Positions 43,346 through 52,012 of a stretch of 64,000 nucleotides of DNA are shown one piece after another. The DNA is from Brevibacillus borstelensis (GTDB lineage: Bacteria; Bacillota; Bacilli; Brevibacillales; Brevibacillaceae). The DNA lies in assembly GCF_003710865.1 (NCBI RefSeq), contig NZ_RHHO01000039.1, positions 113,537 through 177,536 of the forward strand, in the 5' to 3' direction. The notes beneath the pieces were generated by a model. That model was given only the letters and a program-made list of their open reading frames with translations, was not told the DNA's origin and made no database searches. Position numbers and translations under genes: made by a program. The stretch's first letter is position 1. Each line of letters starts with the position of its first letter.

Positions 43346-43903
43346 ATGAGCGAAGAAGTCGCCTCCAGCCGAGCCAAAAACGAGACATGGGAATGGCTCA
43401 AGGCACTAGGCATAGCGATCATTTTGGCGTTTATCATCCGAACGTTTCTGTTCGCCCCCTTCATCGTAGACGGTGAATCGATGGAGCACACTTTACATAA
43501 CAACGAAAAATTGGTGGTCAACAAAGCTATCTACTATCTCTCCGAGCCGAAGCGCGGCGATATTATCGTTTTCCACGCTGAGGAAAAACGGGATTATATC
43601 AAGCGGGTTGTCGCGGTAGCGGGAGATACGGTCGAAGCGAAAGATGACCAGTTATTGATAAACGGGAAAGTCGTAGACGAGCCCTACTTGGCCCAAAATC
43701 GCAAGGAAGCAGCGGAGAGGAAGATTCCGCTGACTGAGGATTTCGGCCCCTTCCAGATCGGCGAAGGACAAATTTTTGTGCTTGGCGATAATCGCCTGAA
43801 CAGTCACGATAGCCGCGCCATCGGCCCAGTAGGGCTGGATCGCGTGGTGGGACGTGCCGAGTTTGTATTTTGGCCCTTCTCCGACATACGGGTAACCCGT
43901 TGA
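43346..43903 (+). CDS. lepB: Signal peptidase I
   Basis: A 185-residue type I signal peptidase with one N-terminal membrane anchor (about 18-38) and the Ser-Lys dyad: Ser45 in VDGESMEHTL and Lys86 in DYIKRVVAVAGD; the box E GDNRLNSHDSRAIG is near the C-terminus. It cleaves Sec and Tat signal peptides outside the membrane. Start is ATG 43346 with GCGGAGGGA. The frame continues upstream through rplS sequence but that is not coding. Confidence 0.95.
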   Translation: MSEEVASSRAKNETWEWLKALGIAIILAFIIRTFLFAPFIVDGESMEHTLHNNEKLVVNKAIYYLSEPKRGDIIVFHAEEKRDYIKRVVAVAGDTVEAKDDQLLINGKVVDEPYLAQNRKEAAERKIPLTEDFGPFQIGEGQIFVLGDNRLNSHDSRAIGPVGLDRVVGRAEFVFWPFSDIRVTR

Positions 43904-43942
43904 TCGGACGAATATGTATGACAAAAAGGCAGGTGAGACGTC

Positions 43943-44833
43943 ATGGCCATTCAGTGGTTTCCCGGACATATGGCAAAGGCCCGCAGACAGGTTACGGAGA
44001 AGCTGAAGCAGATTGACGTAGTAATCGAACTGCTTGACTCCAGGCTGCCGCTATCCAGCCGCAATCCGATGATCGACGAGATCGTGAGCGATAAACCGCG
44101 GCTGCTGCTGCTGAACAAAGCCGATTTGGCAGATGAGAAGGTAACGGAAGAGTGGGTTCGATACTTCCGGGAGCAAAACCTCCGCACCCTACCGATCGAT
44201 GCACTGAGCGGGAAGGGTGTAAACAAGCTGCCCGAAGTCTGCAGGGAGCTGGCAGCGGATATGCTGGCCAAGCGAGCGGAGCGCGGCATGCAGGCCCGAG
44301 CGATCCGGATTATGATTCTCGGGATTCCAAACGTGGGGAAATCCTCGCTGATCAACCGACTGGCCAAGCGTGCCGTGGCGCAAACGGGTGACAGACCGGC
44401 TGTTACCAAGGCGCAGCAATGGGTAAAAATGGGCGACACCTTGGAGCTGCTCGATACGCCAGGAATTCTGTGGCCGAAGTTTGAGGACCAGATGGTCGGT
44501 CTTCGGCTGGCAGCGAGCGGCGCCATCAAGGATGAATTGATCGATTTTACAGAAGTAGCGCTCTTTGCGATCAGCTACATGATGCACTATTACCCGGAAC
44601 GCTTGACAGAGCGGTTCAAGCTGAAGGAATTGCCCCAAGACCGGGTCACCATGCTCGAGGAAATCGGCAAAAAGCGCGGCTGCCTCATATCAGGCGGAGA
44701 AATCGACTATGACAAGGCAGCCGAATTGTTTTTGCGCGACCTGCGGTCAGGCAAATTGGGGACCGTTACGCTGGAGCGCCCCATCGATTGGGAAATGGAA
44801 GAACCGATCGGCAAGCCGCAAGCCCTCATTTAG
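43943..44833 (+). CDS. rbgA: Ribosome biogenesis GTPase RbgA (YlqF)
   Basis: A 296-residue GTPase with the circularly permuted motif order of the YlqF family: G4 NKAD (58-61) comes before G1 GIPNVGKSS (127-135) and G3 DTPG. The start WFPGHMAKARRQ is a family signature that carries the catalytic His. It acts late in 50S assembly in B. subtilis, where it is essential. Start is ATG 43943 with AGGCAGGTGAGACG. A terminator follows. Confidence 0.95.
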   Translation: MAIQWFPGHMAKARRQVTEKLKQIDVVIELLDSRLPLSSRNPMIDEIVSDKPRLLLLNKADLADEKVTEEWVRYFREQNLRTLPIDALSGKGVNKLPEVCRELAADMLAKRAERGMQARAIRIMILGIPNVGKSSLINRLAKRAVAQTGDRPAVTKAQQWVKMGDTLELLDTPGILWPKFEDQMVGLRLAASGAIKDELIDFTEVALFAISYMMHYYPERLTERFKLKELPQDRVTMLEEIGKKRGCLISGGEIDYDKAAELFLRDLRSGKLGTVTLERPIDWEMEEPIGKPQALI

Positions 44834-44850
44834 GAGGCTTACAGATACAC

Positions 44851-44882
44851 ACCTGTCTATCCAATGGGTAGACGGGTTTTTT
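44851..44882 (+). terminator. Terminator after rbgA
   Basis: ACCTGTCTA (44851-44859) pairs with TAGACGGGT (44869-44877), followed by six T. Confidence 0.75.
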
Positions 44883-44913
44883 CGTAAATACATAGCGTAA
44901 GGTGATGGAATCA

Positions 44914-45690
44914 ATGAATCTGGCCGAAATGTCGATAAAAGAAATACGGGATCTGCTAGAAAAAATGGACGAGGTCCCGAAAGATTTTTTACAATTGCTG
45001 AAAGAAGATAAACGAAAAGGCGTGCATGACCTTGTGCGCCAAATGGAGCAAGCCAAGGCCAGACAGGAGAAGCTTGCCTGCCAGTGGGAGGAGATGACCA
45101 CGTTTGAACGGTCGCTCCGGGCTGAGGGATATGAGCATCTTCTCGGCATCGACGAAGTAGGACGAGGCCCTCTGGCGGGGCCTGTAGTGGCTGCGGCTGT
45201 CTGTTTGCCGCCAGATTTTTACCTGCCTGGTTTGAATGATTCGAAAAAGTTGCCGGCTGCGACGAGAGAAGCATTTTACGAAGTCATTGCATCCAAAGCG
45301 GTTGCGGTCGGGATTGGCATCGTATCCGCCGAACGCATCGATGAGATCAATATTTTGGAAGCGACGAAAGAAGCGATGAAGCTGGCTATCGCAGATGCTT
45401 CGATTGCCCCGGACGCTTGCCTGATCGACGCTGTTCAGTTGAAGGATCTGCCCTACAGACAATTGCCGATCATCGGCGGAGACGGCAAAAGTGTCTCCAT
45501 CGCGGCGGCCTCGGTCGTCGCAAAGGTGACACGAGACCGAATCATGGCAAAATACGCAGAAATCTATCCGCAATACGGCTTTGAAAAAAACGCTGGCTAC
45601 GGTACGGCGGAGCATCTGGCGGCTCTGGAGCGCTGCGGTTCGACCCCGATCCATCGGAGGACGTTTACCGGGGTAAAGGCGCAGGCCTGA
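44914..45690 (+). CDS. rnhB: Ribonuclease HII
   Basis: A 258-residue RNase HII, which removes ribonucleotides from DNA. The catalytic acids start with Asp80-Glu81 in GIDEVGRGPLAGPV; ACLIDAVQL carries the next Asp. An N-terminal helical extension (MNLAEMSIKEIRDLLEKM) is typical of Bacilli RNase HII. ATG 44914 is chosen for its match to the B. subtilis N-terminus and AAGGTGATGG upstream; GTG 44902 and ATG 44905 are also in frame. Confidence 0.94.
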   Translation: MNLAEMSIKEIRDLLEKMDEVPKDFLQLLKEDKRKGVHDLVRQMEQAKARQEKLACQWEEMTTFERSLRAEGYEHLLGIDEVGRGPLAGPVVAAAVCLPPDFYLPGLNDSKKLPAATREAFYEVIASKAVAVGIGIVSAERIDEINILEATKEAMKLAIADASIAPDACLIDAVQLKDLPYRQLPIIGGDGKSVSIAAASVVAKVTRDRIMAKYAEIYPQYGFEKNAGYGTAEHLAALERCGSTPIHRRTFTGVKAQA

Positions 45691-45727
45691 CGCTCCGGCA
45701 CCGGGCTTGCGATATAGGAGGCATGAC

Positions 45728-47392
45728 ATGTTTTCCCCTGCGCAAATGGTACAATCACTCATGCAGCGCACCGGCGCTGCGGCTCCCAAACCGATTGAGT
45801 TTACACCTGGCCAAGTATTTACAGGAGCGGTAGTGAGGACATATCCAGAAAATATGGCATTGGTCCAGATCGGGGGGATGCAGGTCCAGGCAAAGCTGGA
45901 AGCGAATCTGGAAGCAGGCCAGCGAGCCTGGCTTCAAGTCCAGCCGACCAGCGGTGTCATCACACTGAAGGTGCTGAACTCTCCGCAGGGTGGAACGGTC
46001 GCAGATGCATCCCTCGAAGGCTTGATGAGATCTCTGGGCTTCGCGGAAACAAAAGAGAACCGAGCGATCGTCCAAGCACTGGTTTCGTCAAACCTTCCTG
46101 TAAATCGGGATGCTGTACAAAGCTATGCTGCCGTGACACAGCAGTTGGGAGCGGATCAGGGGACACTGGATGCGTTCCTGCTTGCCTTGAAGCGCAATCT
46201 ACCGGTGACGCCCGACTCAATTGCAGGCTTGAAAGCATTTCTGTCAGAAAAGCCGCTCGCTCAAGTGATACAACATTTTTTGAACCAAGCCGACAGCTTT
46301 TTGCAATCTGAGGAACAAGGGGCGAATCGCTTCTCGCAAGACGGAAGCCAAGCAAGGCCTTCAGGCGGCAGTGGAGCGGGAAATGCGGCTGCCGATCTTC
46401 TGAACGCCCAGCTTCGGATGATTGTCGGACAGCTCCGCGATAAAGTCGCCAAACTGCCAGTCGCTTTGCCACATGGCGATGTGTCCGAATCACCGCAGCC
46501 AGCGTCAAATTCTGCAGCTATGGCCGGCCATGCAAAAGGAGCGGCGACTGGGCAGTTCGGCGAGCAGCAGTTGAGGACGCTGACAGAGCAGGTCTCGAGG
46601 TCTGGGAATCAGCCATTCAGCCAGCCACGAGCCGGAGGTCTGACCACTTCCGCCGACCAGCCTGCGGGCATATGGGAAGCGGAATCGATCGGTACAGGTA
46701 CCGACAGAGCAGCATCCCTCCAGTCCTCGCAAACTCCGCGAAATGACCACCCGATTTTGGAGATGTTTCGTCAGTTGGGGCTTTCCCACGAGCGCGATGC
46801 GTTGGGACATGCGATGAAGGGTGCACAAGAAGCTCAGAGGCAACTGGAGTCTGTAAAGTCCCTGTTATTGCAGCTTGCCTCCAGTTCGCAAAACGGCATG
46901 CCTGCAGGTCTGCGCGATGCGGCAGACACTCTGCTGCAGCAAGTCACCGGACAGCAGCTCATGCTCGCACAGCCCTCCAATCAGCCGTTTGCACAAGTGG
47001 TCATGCAAATCCCTATCCGGACAAACGATGGCGAGGACACGGCCTATGTACAAATCGAGTCCAAGAAAAAAGGCGGAGGAGAGCTGGACCCGGAAAACTG
47101 CCGCCTGTTTTTCCATCTCGATCTAAATGCGATGGGCACGACCATGCTGGATGTCGGGATCGTCAACCGAATTGTGAATATCCAGGTGTTCAACAACAAT
47201 GATTGGGTAGAACCGCTCGTCCAGAACATGCGAGAGGGTCTGGCTGACCAATTGCAAGGCATTGGCTATCAGCTCTCCTCCATGAGGGTACAGAGCATCC
47301 CGGACGCGGACGCGAAACGGACGGCCCCCCGGCTGGGCGGTAATAGTGGATACATGCTTGCAGACTACAAGGGGGTAGATTTTCGCGTATGA
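45728..47392 (+). CDS. ylqG: YlqG-like protein, possibly related to flagellar hook-length proteins
   Basis: A 554-residue protein. The N-terminus (about 1-90) has a small beta domain, FTGAVVRTYPENMALVQIGGMQVQAKLE; the middle (about 180-340) is low-complexity, rich in Gln, Ser, Gly and Ala; the C-terminus (about 420-530) has strands in FFHLDLNAMGTTMLDVGIVN and ends with a cytosolic tail. This short-strands/low-complexity/C-domain layout recalls FliK, and the next gene is FlhB-like, but family membership is inferred. By position it matches B. subtilis ylqG. Start is ATG 45728 with GGAGGCATGAC. Confidence 0.8.
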   Translation: MFSPAQMVQSLMQRTGAAAPKPIEFTPGQVFTGAVVRTYPENMALVQIGGMQVQAKLEANLEAGQRAWLQVQPTSGVITLKVLNSPQGGTVADASLEGLMRSLGFAETKENRAIVQALVSSNLPVNRDAVQSYAAVTQQLGADQGTLDAFLLALKRNLPVTPDSIAGLKAFLSEKPLAQVIQHFLNQADSFLQSEEQGANRFSQDGSQARPSGGSGAGNAAADLLNAQLRMIVGQLRDKVAKLPVALPHGDVSESPQPASNSAAMAGHAKGAATGQFGEQQLRTLTEQVSRSGNQPFSQPRAGGLTTSADQPAGIWEAESIGTGTDRAASLQSSQTPRNDHPILEMFRQLGLSHERDALGHAMKGAQEAQRQLESVKSLLLQLASSSQNGMPAGLRDAADTLLQQVTGQQLMLAQPSNQPFAQVVMQIPIRTNDGEDTAYVQIESKKKGGGELDPENCRLFFHLDLNAMGTTMLDVGIVNRIVNIQVFNNNDWVEPLVQNMREGLADQLQGIGYQLSSMRVQSIPDADAKRTAPRLGGNSGYMLADYKGVDFRV

Positions 47393-47682
47393 GCACCCCT
47401 CCCTTTGAAAGAGAAAAGCGAAAGCAAGCCGTTGCATTGCGTTATCAGGCTGGCGTGATGGAGGCGCCAACCGTTGTGGCCAAGGGCAAGGGCTACGTGG
47501 CGGAAAACCTGCTGAAGGCTGCCAAAGACAGCAATATTCCGATTCAGGAAGATCCATCACTGGTAGAAGTGCTGGGCAAACTCGATCTGAACCAGCAAAT
47601 CCCTCCCGAGCTGTACCAGGTAGTAGCGGAAGTCCTCGCTTTCGTCTACCGTCTGGACAAAGGAGGGAAAAAGTTGGGGTGA
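47389..47682 (+). CDS. ylqH: FlhB C-terminal-domain-like protein (YlqH)
   Basis: A 97-residue protein like the cytoplasmic domain of the type III export switch FlhB/YscU, but without the membrane part: KRKQAVALRYQAGVMEAPTVVAKGKGYVAENLLKAAK, PIQEDPSLVEVLGKL, and IPPELYQVVAEVLAFVYRL. The usual NPTH autocleavage site is absent. YlqH proteins are common in Bacilli; their role is unknown. It overlaps ylqG by four bases and yraN by four bases, so the three are co-translated. Confidence 0.9.
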   Translation: MSTPPFEREKRKQAVALRYQAGVMEAPTVVAKGKGYVAENLLKAAKDSNIPIQEDPSLVEVLGKLDLNQQIPPELYQVVAEVLAFVYRLDKGGKKLG

Positions 47683-48074
47683 ATGATGCACGCCGTGAAC
47701 TGGGCCATCGAGGCGAGCGCATGGCGGAAGCGTATTTGCAGCAAAAAGGGCTTCGGATCGTAGAACGGAATTACCGGACAGCGAGGGGAGAAATCGACCT
47801 GGTTGCTTGGGACGGGGATGTTCTTGTGTTCGTCGAGGTTCGTACTCGAAGCGGCCTGAGATACGGCTCTGCTTTAGAGTCAATTACATGGCAGAAGCAA
47901 AAAAAGCTGAGGGAGATGGCGCTCACGTACATGCAAGCGAAGATGATTTCGGTGAGACAGTTTCGCTTTGATGTAGTGGGGATCCAGTATCATACGGGCA
48001 AAGCGAACGATAGGGCCAATATGGACATTACGGTCCAAGCACCAGTCATTACCCATGTCGAGTATGCCTTTTAA
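47679..48074 (+). CDS. YraN/UPF0102 family endonuclease-like protein
   Basis: A 131-residue protein with a restriction-endonuclease-like fold signature: ERMAEAYLQQKGLRIVERNYRTARGEIDLVAWDGDVLVFVEVRTRSG, where Glu, Asp and Glu-x-Arg/Lys form the putative active site. Here the usual Lys of VEVK is Arg, which may weaken catalysis. Start is GTG 47679, overlapping the ylqH stop; GGAGG lies 12 bases before. Confidence 0.9.
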   Translation: MNDARRELGHRGERMAEAYLQQKGLRIVERNYRTARGEIDLVAWDGDVLVFVEVRTRSGLRYGSALESITWQKQKKLREMALTYMQAKMISVRQFRFDVVGIQYHTGKANDRANMDITVQAPVITHVEYAF

Positions 48075-48138
48075 AACCGAAAAACGGGCGCCAAATAGGC
48101 CGCCTACTGGGGATGCGTCTAAAGCAGAGGGCCGTTTG

Positions 48139-48226
48139 ATCGCGTACTATGTACTGTACTCGACGCGATGAAACTCCTCCAAGCACCATCTCTTGACCTT
48201 CCGGCTTCGCCGGGGGGTATTTTTTT
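48139..48226 (+). terminator. Hairpin pair and terminator after yraN
   Basis: ATCGCGT/ACGCGAT (48139-48169) forms a 7-bp stem with a long loop; it is followed at 48196-48226 by ACCTTCCGG-cttcg-CCGGGGGGT and seven T, a strong terminator. The 48075-48360 gap holds no gene I can support. Confidence 0.65.
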
Positions 48227-48359
48227 GTTCCCCTGAGCAGAGCATTCATTCCGCAACGGTCACTCCCTGTCCTTTGGAAAGGCATAATTCTGCTGTTCAT
48301 AGCTTCCCAATCATTTCTCCAGTCATGGTCCTGGTAGAGAAATCACATCACGATCTGAA

Positions 48360-49184
48360 TTACACCGGCAATTTATGCTCCGCGTAATAATTCTCGGCAA
48401 TGGAGCGGCATTTGGCAAAATATTCCCCAGCGACATCCTCATCTTCGATCAAATCGGCAAGAATATCGGAAACAAAATCAAGGCAGTATGACAATGGCCA
48501 ATGAAAATGACGGTTGTTCTTCATGATCTCTCCGTAATGCTTGAGGTAATTCTCCAGGAATACCGCAAAGACAAAATGATCCAGCAAATTGTTTTCCAGC
48601 AAGTATTCCCTTAGCCCCATTTCTTTCACAAAGCTGTCAAACTGCCAGAGCCCCTCTTGGCCACATCCGATGCCGCCGCGAACGGCTGCGAGCTCCAAAG
48701 TTTCAGGACACCAACCGTACATTTTAATCAGTTCCTCGATATCCTGATATTCTGACACTTCGTGATCCATGTCGTGCCATTTTATGTACTCAGTGTAATA
48801 GGGGAGGTTAGCGACTGATAGCTTGGACAGATAAAAGGCTGCACTTCGTCCAGCAGGATTTTCTTCATCGAGCCAAACAGGTTTTGAGGATTTAACAAGA
48901 TGTATCAATGCTTTGTGATAACGGATTGCCAAGTCCTCCAAACGAAAATCAAGAATCGCCTTTTCCCAAAACGCCGGTTCGCTGATTTCCTCCCCGGCCA
49001 CGATGATTTCAAGGGAATACATATCATTTTGCGTCTTCCCGATATAGGGGATAAAGTCATGAATAAGTTTTTCAATGGCATGCGAGTATGTATCGGGAGT
49101 AGAGGTTTCTTCTACGTTCAGTGTAACAGTATGCGAACGGTATTTTTCCTCATAAGCGAAATTGAGCGAAATCAATGGGAACAA
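48360..49184 (-). CDS. Hypothetical protein, 274 aa
   Basis: I do not recognise this protein. It is soluble, acidic and largely helical, with a beta-rich start (LISLNFAYEEKYRSHTVTLNVEE). A Gly-rich segment (VRGGIGCGQEGLWQFD) lies in the middle. No membrane segment or signal peptide. The start is an ATG at 49184, preceded by a weak GGAGTTG-type site. It lies alone on the minus strand in a more AT-rich stretch next to the nucleotidyltransferase pair, which suggests acquired DNA. Function unknown. Confidence 0.65.
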   Translation of the reverse strand: MFPLISLNFAYEEKYRSHTVTLNVEETSTPDTYSHAIEKLIHDFIPYIGKTQNDMYSLEIIVAGEEISEPAFWEKAILDFRLEDLAIRYHKALIHLVKSSKPVWLDEENPAGRSAAFYLSKLSVANLPYYTEYIKWHDMDHEVSEYQDIEELIKMYGWCPETLELAAVRGGIGCGQEGLWQFDSFVKEMGLREYLLENNLLDHFVFAVFLENYLKHYGEIMKNNRHFHWPLSYCLDFVSDILADLIEDEDVAGEYFAKCRSIAENYYAEHKLPV

Positions 49185-49542
49185 CTCCTACTGGTAAGAA
49201 TCGTACTAAGAAGTGGAGAGAGTTATCTGTAAAAAGGAAGACGAGCTTCAGTCGGTTTGCATACTTTAGTAGCTTCATTAAGTATATTCCATTATATTGG
49301 TTTTGAGGAAGCGTTATGAGGTTCATGAATGGAAGAGGCGGTGGAGATAGTCATTTTGATTGCTAGGAAGCAAATTACGGTATGCCATCTCAATCGAAAA
49401 CAGTGTGTCTGGTTGGGAATGAAAATGGGCTCAATTCCAATATTATCACCAAATTGATCAAAATGAGAAAATCATTGAACTGCTTACGAAAAAAGCAAAA
49501 ATGGCAAGGAATGACGTGGATCAGAAGGACGAGGGACGAAAA

Positions 49543-50313
49543 ATGATCGAAACCATTCAAAAAGCGCTCAAAAGAATAGAAGAAGAGCATCAGGTACGCA
49601 TTTTATTTGCTGTGGAATCAGGGAGCAGGGCATGGGGGTTTCCGTCTCAAGACAGTGACTACGACGTGAGGTTTGTGTATATCAAACCCCTTGAGTGGTA
49701 TCTGTCTATCGACGACAAAAGGGATGTCATCGAGGAACCGATCAATGATGTCCTTGATAGTAGCGGTTGGGATATCAGAAAGGCTTTAAAGCTGTTTCGA
49801 AAATCGAATCCGCCGCTCTTGGAATGGCTGAATTCCGATATTGTCTATCACGATGCGTACGGTTTTAAAGAGGAGATGCTGAATATTAGGCATCAAGTAT
49901 TCTCTCCAAAGTCGTCCCTCCACCATTATCTCAGCATGGCCAAAGGCAATTATCGGGATTATTTGCAAGGCGAACAGGTCCGGATAAAGAAATACTTTTA
50001 CGTGCTTCGCCCTCTGCTGGCATGCATGTGGATCGAGAAATACAACACGAATCCGCCCATATTGTTTCAGGAATTGCTCGATGATTTGCTCGATGATTCA
50101 CAGATAAAACACATAATCGAGGAATTGCTGAAAAGAAAGATAGCGGGAGAGGAGCTGCATCTGGAAAAGCGGATCGATGAATTACATCTGTTCATCGAAG
50201 AGCAAATGACACATTATACGGATTACGCAGCTTTGCAAAGGAGCGTCATTGCCGATCCAACACAGCAGCTTGATGAACTCTATCGCAAATATTTGAAAAT
50301 CGTATGGCAGTAG
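49543..50313 (+). CDS. Nucleotidyltransferase (DNA polymerase beta-like, RlaP/YcgL-type)
   Basis: A 256-residue protein of the predicted nucleotidyltransferase family found near RNA-repair genes. The active site is clear: GSRAWGFPSQDSDYDVR (27-43), with the GS motif and the two catalytic Asp (Asp39, Asp41); a third acid may follow in the helical part. The rest is helical (FRKSNPPLLEWLNSDIVY, RPLLACMWIEKY). It should transfer a nucleotide to RNA or protein; target unknown. Start is ATG 49543, after GACGAGGGACG. The frame is open upstream to about 49423, reading a plausible KAKMARNDVDQKDEGRK, perhaps a remnant of another gene. Confidence 0.85.
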   Translation: MIETIQKALKRIEEEHQVRILFAVESGSRAWGFPSQDSDYDVRFVYIKPLEWYLSIDDKRDVIEEPINDVLDSSGWDIRKALKLFRKSNPPLLEWLNSDIVYHDAYGFKEEMLNIRHQVFSPKSSLHHYLSMAKGNYRDYLQGEQVRIKKYFYVLRPLLACMWIEKYNTNPPILFQELLDDLLDDSQIKHIIEELLKRKIAGEELHLEKRIDELHLFIEEQMTHYTDYAALQRSVIADPTQQLDELYRKYLKIVWQ

Positions 50314-50371
50314 GGCCTGCTGAGTTATAATAAACTGATTGACTACATGATGGTGCACTTGAGGTGAAGAT

Positions 50372-51076
50372 ATGGATGCAGTTGTGTTTGATCTGGAGAC
50401 TACATTTACATACGAAAAGGGGCAAACTCCCGAAATTATCGAGATTGGTGCAAGAAAAATAAACTTATCTGATCCTCAGTCGGCACAGATGCAAACATTT
50501 CAGTGCTATACACATCCAGAGATAAGAGGAAAGATCGGCCTGAGAACAAGAAAGTTCATAGGGATGAAAGAAGCGGATTTGCAGCGAGTAGTACCGTTTC
50601 AGCAAGGCATTCGGCAGTTCATCGATTGGCTCGGTGATGACTATTATTTATGTTCTTGGGGAGGGGATGACAGACTACTATTCGTTGAGCATTGCGCGAG
50701 ATACGGAATAAGCCTGAACTGGTTGAAAAATTATAATGATATTCAACCGGCGATCAGCCAGTACTTGAGCGGTCGTACACAAATGAAGCTGAAGGACGCT
50801 GTCCTGCAATCGGGGCTGGAGGTTCAGGGAAGGCTTCACTCCGCTGTTACAGACTCGATCAACACAGCAAATTTGTTAATGAAGCATCGCGCTCACGTGC
50901 AGCTTGAGAGGAATGCGCCGGAGGAGAACTATTCGATGTCGTGTGCTCTTTACTGGAAATGCAGAAGATGTTCAAAAGAAAAGTACTACACCGCTTTTTC
51001 CGGGTCGAAACGCTTTTGTCTGGAATGTGCAGCGAGCAAGCAGGAAGTGCAAAGCACTTCGCTGGTTAGGGAATAA
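50372..51076 (+). CDS. DEDDh 3'-5' exonuclease with C-terminal zinc finger
   Basis: A 234-residue exonuclease-fold protein. All five DEDDh positions can be placed: Asp7 and Glu9 in FDLETT, Asp100 in GGDDRLL, His156 and Asp161 in RLHSAVTDSINT. It resembles KapD/RNase T-like enzymes but ends with four cysteines (Cys197, 200, 216, 219 in CRRC and CLEC) that should bind zinc, which is uncommon for that family. It follows the nucleotidyltransferase gene by 58 bases, so the pair may be co-transcribed. Start is ATG 50372 with TGAGGTGAAGAT. Confidence 0.85.
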   Translation: MDAVVFDLETTFTYEKGQTPEIIEIGARKINLSDPQSAQMQTFQCYTHPEIRGKIGLRTRKFIGMKEADLQRVVPFQQGIRQFIDWLGDDYYLCSWGGDDRLLFVEHCARYGISLNWLKNYNDIQPAISQYLSGRTQMKLKDAVLQSGLEVQGRLHSAVTDSINTANLLMKHRAHVQLERNAPEENYSMSCALYWKCRRCSKEKYYTAFSGSKRFCLECAASKQEVQSTSLVRE

Positions 51077-51155
51077 ACGTGAAGACGAGGGCCCCCATTA
51101 TCCATAAGTTTTCATTCATCTAATCAACTGAAACCAGCTAGAACTCAAACGAAGA

Positions 51156-51188
51156 AAAGGATTGCTGACAGTTTCACAGCAATCCTTT
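51156..51188. terminator. Bidirectional terminator
   Basis: AAAGGATTGCTG (51156-51167) pairs perfectly with CAGCAATCCTTT (51177-51188). It lies between the convergent exonuclease and deacetylase genes and has T-rich runs on both sides. Confidence 0.75.
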
Positions 51189-51245
51189 GTCAATTTGTTT
51201 TAACCGATTTCTAAGCTGATCCTGCCCCAAAAAGGAGCCATTCAT

Positions 51246-51974
51246 TCAACGAAGGAATACCAAAGGATCCTTGGTTGTCGAGATACGACGCACAGCAAAC
51301 ATTCCTTGCCGCTCCCCAGCCAGACCCGGATACGTGGATAACGCCATTTCATAACCAGCCTTTTTTAACATGGGAAACATGTAAGGGCGATGATAGCCGT
51401 ATGGATAGGCGAGGATCCGTACAGGTTTGTTCAGGTGCTGCTCCAGCATTCGCTTTGACTCGATAAACTCATTCCGTACCTCTTCCGCCTTCAATTTCAA
51501 CAGATTGGGGTGGCTAATCGTGTGCGACTGAAAATCTATCAAACCGCTTTCCTGCATTTCCTTAATCTCATCCCATGACAAAAAATTCGGTTTCCCGATG
51601 GAGGAAGTGACGAGGAACACGGTAGCTTTTATTTGATATTTTTTCAAAATGGGAAAAGCAGTGGTGTAATTGTCTTTATAACCATCGTCAAATGTTAACA
51701 AAATAGGCTTGGAGACCGTCTTTTTCTTGTCTTTCCACATTTCGAGCAATTCTGATGCCGTAATTGGCTGATAGCCCATTTGCAAGATTGTTTTTACTTG
51801 TTCCTCAAAAGTAACGGGGTCGACACAATACATGTTGTCTTTATTATCCACGATGGAATGGTATTCCAAAATGGGGGTGGAAGCAGAATCCGTTTCCGCA
51901 GGAGCAGGTGAAAAAGCACATGCAAATTGAAGAGCGACTAATGAGACAATGAGGAGCCATTTCTTTTTCATCAT
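51246..51974 (-). CDS. Polysaccharide deacetylase (NodB/CE4 family), secreted
   Basis: A 242-residue CE4 deacetylase with a signal peptide (MMKKKWLLIVSLVALQFACAFS). The metal triad is visible: Asp97 in LTFDDGY, His151 and His155 in SHTISH; LAYPYG is motif 3. It should remove acetyl groups from peptidoglycan or another surface polysaccharide. A possible lipobox (FAC) is poor, so I expect a secreted form. Start is ATG 51974 with AGGAAAAAAT before it; the site is weak. Confidence 0.9.
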   Translation of the reverse strand: MMKKKWLLIVSLVALQFACAFSPAPAETDSASTPILEYHSIVDNKDNMYCVDPVTFEEQVKTILQMGYQPITASELLEMWKDKKKTVSKPILLTFDDGYKDNYTTAFPILKKYQIKATVFLVTSSIGKPNFLSWDEIKEMQESGLIDFQSHTISHPNLLKLKAEEVRNEFIESKRMLEQHLNKPVRILAYPYGYHRPYMFPMLKKAGYEMALSTYPGLAGERQGMFAVRRISTTKDPLVFLR

Positions 51975-52012
51975 ATTTTTTCCTTTGTTTCTATCAATTT
52001 TTATGCTGATCC

